From contig KN173952.1 of assembly GCA_000759655.1 (NCBI GenBank), positions 346-8,279 of the forward strand: a stretch of DNA of 7,934 nt, read 5' to 3'. Below are positions 5,766 through 7,934 of this stretch, one piece after another. The position numbers and the translations under genes are program-made. Source of the DNA: Acidicaldus organivorans (GTDB lineage: Bacteria; Pseudomonadota; Alphaproteobacteria; Acetobacterales; Acetobacteraceae). Position 1 is the stretch's first letter. The number at the start of each line of letters is the position of its first letter. Below the pieces are notes generated by a model that saw only the letters and a list, made by a program, of their open reading frames with translations, was not told the origin of the DNA and did not search any database.

Positions 5766-6745
5766 GCCGCCCTGCGCCCCCGGATGAGGCGGCCCACCCC
5801 TTCGGCGAGCACCACCGCGATGACCAGGAAGAGCCCCTCGTAGAAGGCCTGATAGAGCGGGTCGATATGGGCGAAGAAGAGGATGTTGACGATCATCGTG
5901 GTGACATAGGCACCGAGAATGGCGCCCAGAGCCGACCCCCGCCCGCCGAACAGACTGATCCCGCCCAGCACCACGGCGACGATCGAGGTAAGCGTGTAGC
6001 CATTCCCCGTCGTCGCATCCCCGGCGGTGGCGGTGGCGGCGAGAAAGAGCCCGGCGAGCGCCGAGAACGTCCCGCCGAGCGTGTAGGCGGCGAGTTTGGT
6101 GCGCACCGGCGAGATGCCGTGCGCGGCGGCGGCGTTCTCGTCATTGCCGATGGCGAGCACCGCGATGCAGAGCGGGGTGCGGCGGAAGGCGAGCCAGAAG
6201 AGGGCGGCGGCGAGCGTATAGAGGAGCCCCACCGGCCAGGTGGTGTTGGCGAGCCAGCGGCTGAAGAACTCGGGCACGCTGCCCCCTGGCTGCGGCAGGA
6301 CCCAGATGGCGAGTCCCTGGAAAATGGAGAGGGTGGCGAGGGTGACGAGAATGGGTTGCAGCCGTCCCCAGGCGACCAGCGCGCCATTGAGGAAACCGAG
6401 CACCGCGCCGATGAGGAGGATCCCCGCCGCCACCGCCAGCGCATGCGCCGGCGTGGCGCCGAGATATTGGGCGGCGAGCGCGTTGGTGAGATCGACCATG
6501 CCGCCCACCGAGAGATCGAGGCCGCGCGTCATCACCACCAGCGCCTGGGCGAGCGCGGCGAAGATCAGCGGCAGGGTGTTGTTGACCGTGGTGATGAGCT
6601 CGCAACTGCCGGGAAGCCGCTGCTGGCTCGCGAGATAGATCCCGACATAGAGCAGCACCGCGGCGGCGAGGAGGACGCTCACCAGCACCAGCCCGACCTC
6701 GCGGGCCAGCGCATGGGCGAGCGGGGAGCGGCTGCGCCCGGCCAT
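5762..6745 (-). CDS. Sugar-type ABC transporter permease A (BPD_transp_2 / RbsC class)
   Basis: Predicted 327 aa from ATG at 6745. An open frame reaches back to 6826, but that part overlaps the ATPase gene and is Pro/Ser/Arg-rich, whereas MAGRSRSPLAHALAREVGLVL is a normal permease start. The ATPase stop (6749-6747) is separated from this ATG by one base, and no Shine-Dalgarno is evident, which indicates translational coupling. Hallmarks: TRGLDLSVGG (73-82), a cytoplasmic loop RRTPLCIAVLAIGNDENAAA (188-207) that should contact the ATPase, and GGISLFGGRGSALGAILGAY (261-280). The first membrane segment is about 16-38, followed by an outside loop with Cys49. The chain is intact. It resembles permease B in the DLS and GGRG motifs but is otherwise quite divergent, as expected for the two halves of a heterodimeric channel. 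The substrate cannot be told from the sequence. Confidence 0.9.
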   Translation of the reverse strand: MAGRSRSPLAHALAREVGLVLVSVLLAAAVLLYVGIYLASQQRLPGSCELITTVNNTLPLIFAALAQALVVMTRGLDLSVGGMVDLTNALAAQYLGATPAHALAVAAGILLIGAVLGFLNGALVAWGRLQPILVTLATLSIFQGLAIWVLPQPGGSVPEFFSRWLANTTWPVGLLYTLAAALFWLAFRRTPLCIAVLAIGNDENAAAAHGISPVRTKLAAYTLGGTFSALAGLFLAATATAGDATTGNGYTLTSIVAVVLGGISLFGGRGSALGAILGAYVTTMIVNILFFAHIDPLYQAFYEGLFLVIAVVLAEGVGRLIRGRRAA

Positions 6746-6746
6746 G

Positions 6747-7934
6747 TCAGGCCGCGGCCCGCTCGCGCACCGCCGCGGCGACGATGCTCTCGGCGGCGAT
6801 GCGGGGGCCGGGGAGCTCGGCGGCAAGCCGCCCCTCGCGCAGCACCAGCACCCGGTGGCAGAGATGGGCGAGTTCCTCCGTGTCGGAGGAATAGAAGAGG
6901 ATGCCTCGCCCGCTCGCGGCGAGCGCCATCATGAGCAGGTAGATCTCATGCTTGGTCGCCACATCGACCCCGCGGGTGACGTCATAGAAGAGCAGCACCT
7001 CGCTCTCAGCGAGCAGAGCGCGGCCGAGCAGCACCTTCTGCTGGTTGCCGCCCGAGAGCGTCCCCACCGGCACGAAGGGATGGGCGGCGCGCACCGCGAG
7101 CCGCTGCATCATGCCCTGGGCGGCGCGCGCCTCGGCGCGGCGGCGGATCACCCCGAGACGGCTCAAACGGCCGAGCACGGTGAGGGTGAGGTTGTCGCGG
7201 ACGGGGAGCGAGAGGAGGAGCCCCTCCGTCTTGCGGTCTTCCGGCACGAGGGCGATCCCCGCCTGCACCGCCTGGCGCGGGGTGCGGGGATGGATCGGCC
7301 GGCCGCGGCGCAGGACCTTGCCGCTGAAGCCCATCGCCCCGTAGAGGCTGAGGAAGAGCTCGCGATGCCCATGCCCGGCCAGCCCGCCGATGCCGAGGAT
7401 CTCCCCGGCCCGCAACGCGAAGCCGAAACCGGCGAGCCGCCCGGCGCTGAGCCCCTCCGCCTCGAGCAGCACCGGCGCATCGGGTGCGAGAGAGGGGGGC
7501 GCCGGAAACAGGGTCTCGACTTTCTGGCCGGTCATCAGCGTCACCGCCTCGTCTTCAGAGAGCTCAGTGAAGCTCCCCACATCCCGCCCGCCGCGGAAGA
7601 CGGTGATGCGATCAGCAAGCCGCTCGATCTCGCTCCAGCGATGGGAGGTGAAGACGATCGCCGTCCCCGCCGCGCGGAGCCGCGCCACCTGGTCGAAGAG
7701 CCAGGCGGTCTCGCGTTCCATCAGCGCCGAGGTCGGCTCGTCGAGGAGGAGGATGGCGGGATCGTGCGAGAGCGCCCGCACGATCTCCACCACCTGACGC
7801 TCGGCGAGCGGCAGATCCTCGACCAGGGCCCGCGGGTCGATATGGGTGATGCCGAAGCGGGCGAGGAGCGCCTCGGCGGCGCGGGCCAGAAGCCGCCCGC
7901 CGGTGAGCCCGAGCGTTCCTTTCGGTTCGCGGCG
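6747..7934 (-). CDS. Sugar-type ABC transporter ATP-binding protein (RbsA-like, two fused domains), 5' end missing
   Basis: The frame is open from the window edge (first codon 7934-7932) to TGA at 6749-6747, giving 395 residues of an expected roughly 500; the Walker A of domain 1 lies outside. Residue numbers count from the edge. Domain 1 shows a variant signature DLPLAERQVVEI (40-51), intact Walker B LLLDEPTSAL (62-71, Asp65/Glu66) and switch His98. Domain 2 shows a Walker A position GLAGHGHREL (184-193) without lysine, VPEDRK (230-235), a good signature LSGGNQQK (293-300) and a changed Walker B LLFYDVTRGVD (314-324), where the usual Asp-Glu is Tyr317-Asp318. Loss of the domain 2 Walker lysine is common in this family; the Tyr is less usual. 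The protein should energise import through permeases A and B encoded directly downstream. The substrate-binding protein is not in view. A GTG at 7793 is an internal codon, not the start. Confidence 0.92.
   Translation of the reverse strand, partial: RREPKGTLGLTGGRLLARAAEALLARFGITHIDPRALVEDLPLAERQVVEIVRALSHDPAILLLDEPTSALMERETAWLFDQVARLRAAGTAIVFTSHRWSEIERLADRITVFRGGRDVGSFTELSEDEAVTLMTGQKVETLFPAPPSLAPDAPVLLEAEGLSAGRLAGFGFALRAGEILGIGGLAGHGHRELFLSLYGAMGFSGKVLRRGRPIHPRTPRQAVQAGIALVPEDRKTEGLLLSLPVRDNLTLTVLGRLSRLGVIRRRAEARAAQGMMQRLAVRAAHPFVPVGTLSGGNQQKVLLGRALLAESEVLLFYDVTRGVDVATKHEIYLLMMALAASGRGILFYSSDTEELAHLCHRVLVLREGRLAAELPGPRIAAESIVAAAVRERAAA

Noticed and set aside
5867..6934. A 355-codon + strand frame over permease A
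   Set aside because: Antisense of a clear permease; the product is a highly charged Gly/Glu/Arg-rich string with no domain.
1..7934. CRISPR array, retron, toxin-antitoxin or phage-type system
   Set aside because: No regularly spaced long repeats, reverse transcriptase, small toxin-like gene pair or phage gene could be found on either strand.

Overview
The window is GC-rich and codes densely on both strands. It looks like an ordinary chromosomal segment of an alphaproteobacterium. The ParE type (666 aa, ending ELDV), a patatin protein with a DUF3734-like tail, a YceI protein, and the codon use all fit the Rhodospirillales. Acetobacteraceae is my best guess, from general resemblance only, since no rRNA or other taxonomic marker is present.

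Left part, + strand (1-3674): the 3' end of a patatin-like phospholipase gene (1-261) is followed after 4 bp by a secreted YceI-family protein. A 196-bp gap carrying a degenerate 15-16 bp tandem repeat leads to parE (topoisomerase IV subunit B). After a 213-bp gap with a small palindrome comes an 89-aa secreted PepSY-like protein, then a GC-rich hairpin that overlaps a good promoter for a tRNA-Glu(CUC) gene with encoded CCA. The 309 bp between the tRNA and the convergent folE hold no believable gene. They contain a 26-bp-period direct repeat and several hairpins, one followed by a T-run, which is what a termination zone between convergent genes would look like.

Right part, - strand (3984-7934): folE (GTP cyclohydrolase I, first step of folate and other pterin pathways) lies downstream of an ABC importer operon. 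In transcription order the operon reads: fused two-domain sugar-type ATPase (5' end cut off by the window), permease A, permease B. The first two genes are 1 nt apart and the two permeases overlap by an ATGA, so the three are almost certainly co-translated and form one carbohydrate-type (RbsA/RbsC-class) importer with a heterodimeric membrane channel. The substrate cannot be read from the sequence; the binding-protein gene is not in the window.

No new defence, mobile or RNA-guided system is visible. The most notable points are the strongly asymmetric ATPase (one intact and one degraded ATP site), a CxxC in an extracytoplasmic loop of permease B, the tandem repeat ahead of parE, and the structured gap ahead of folE.
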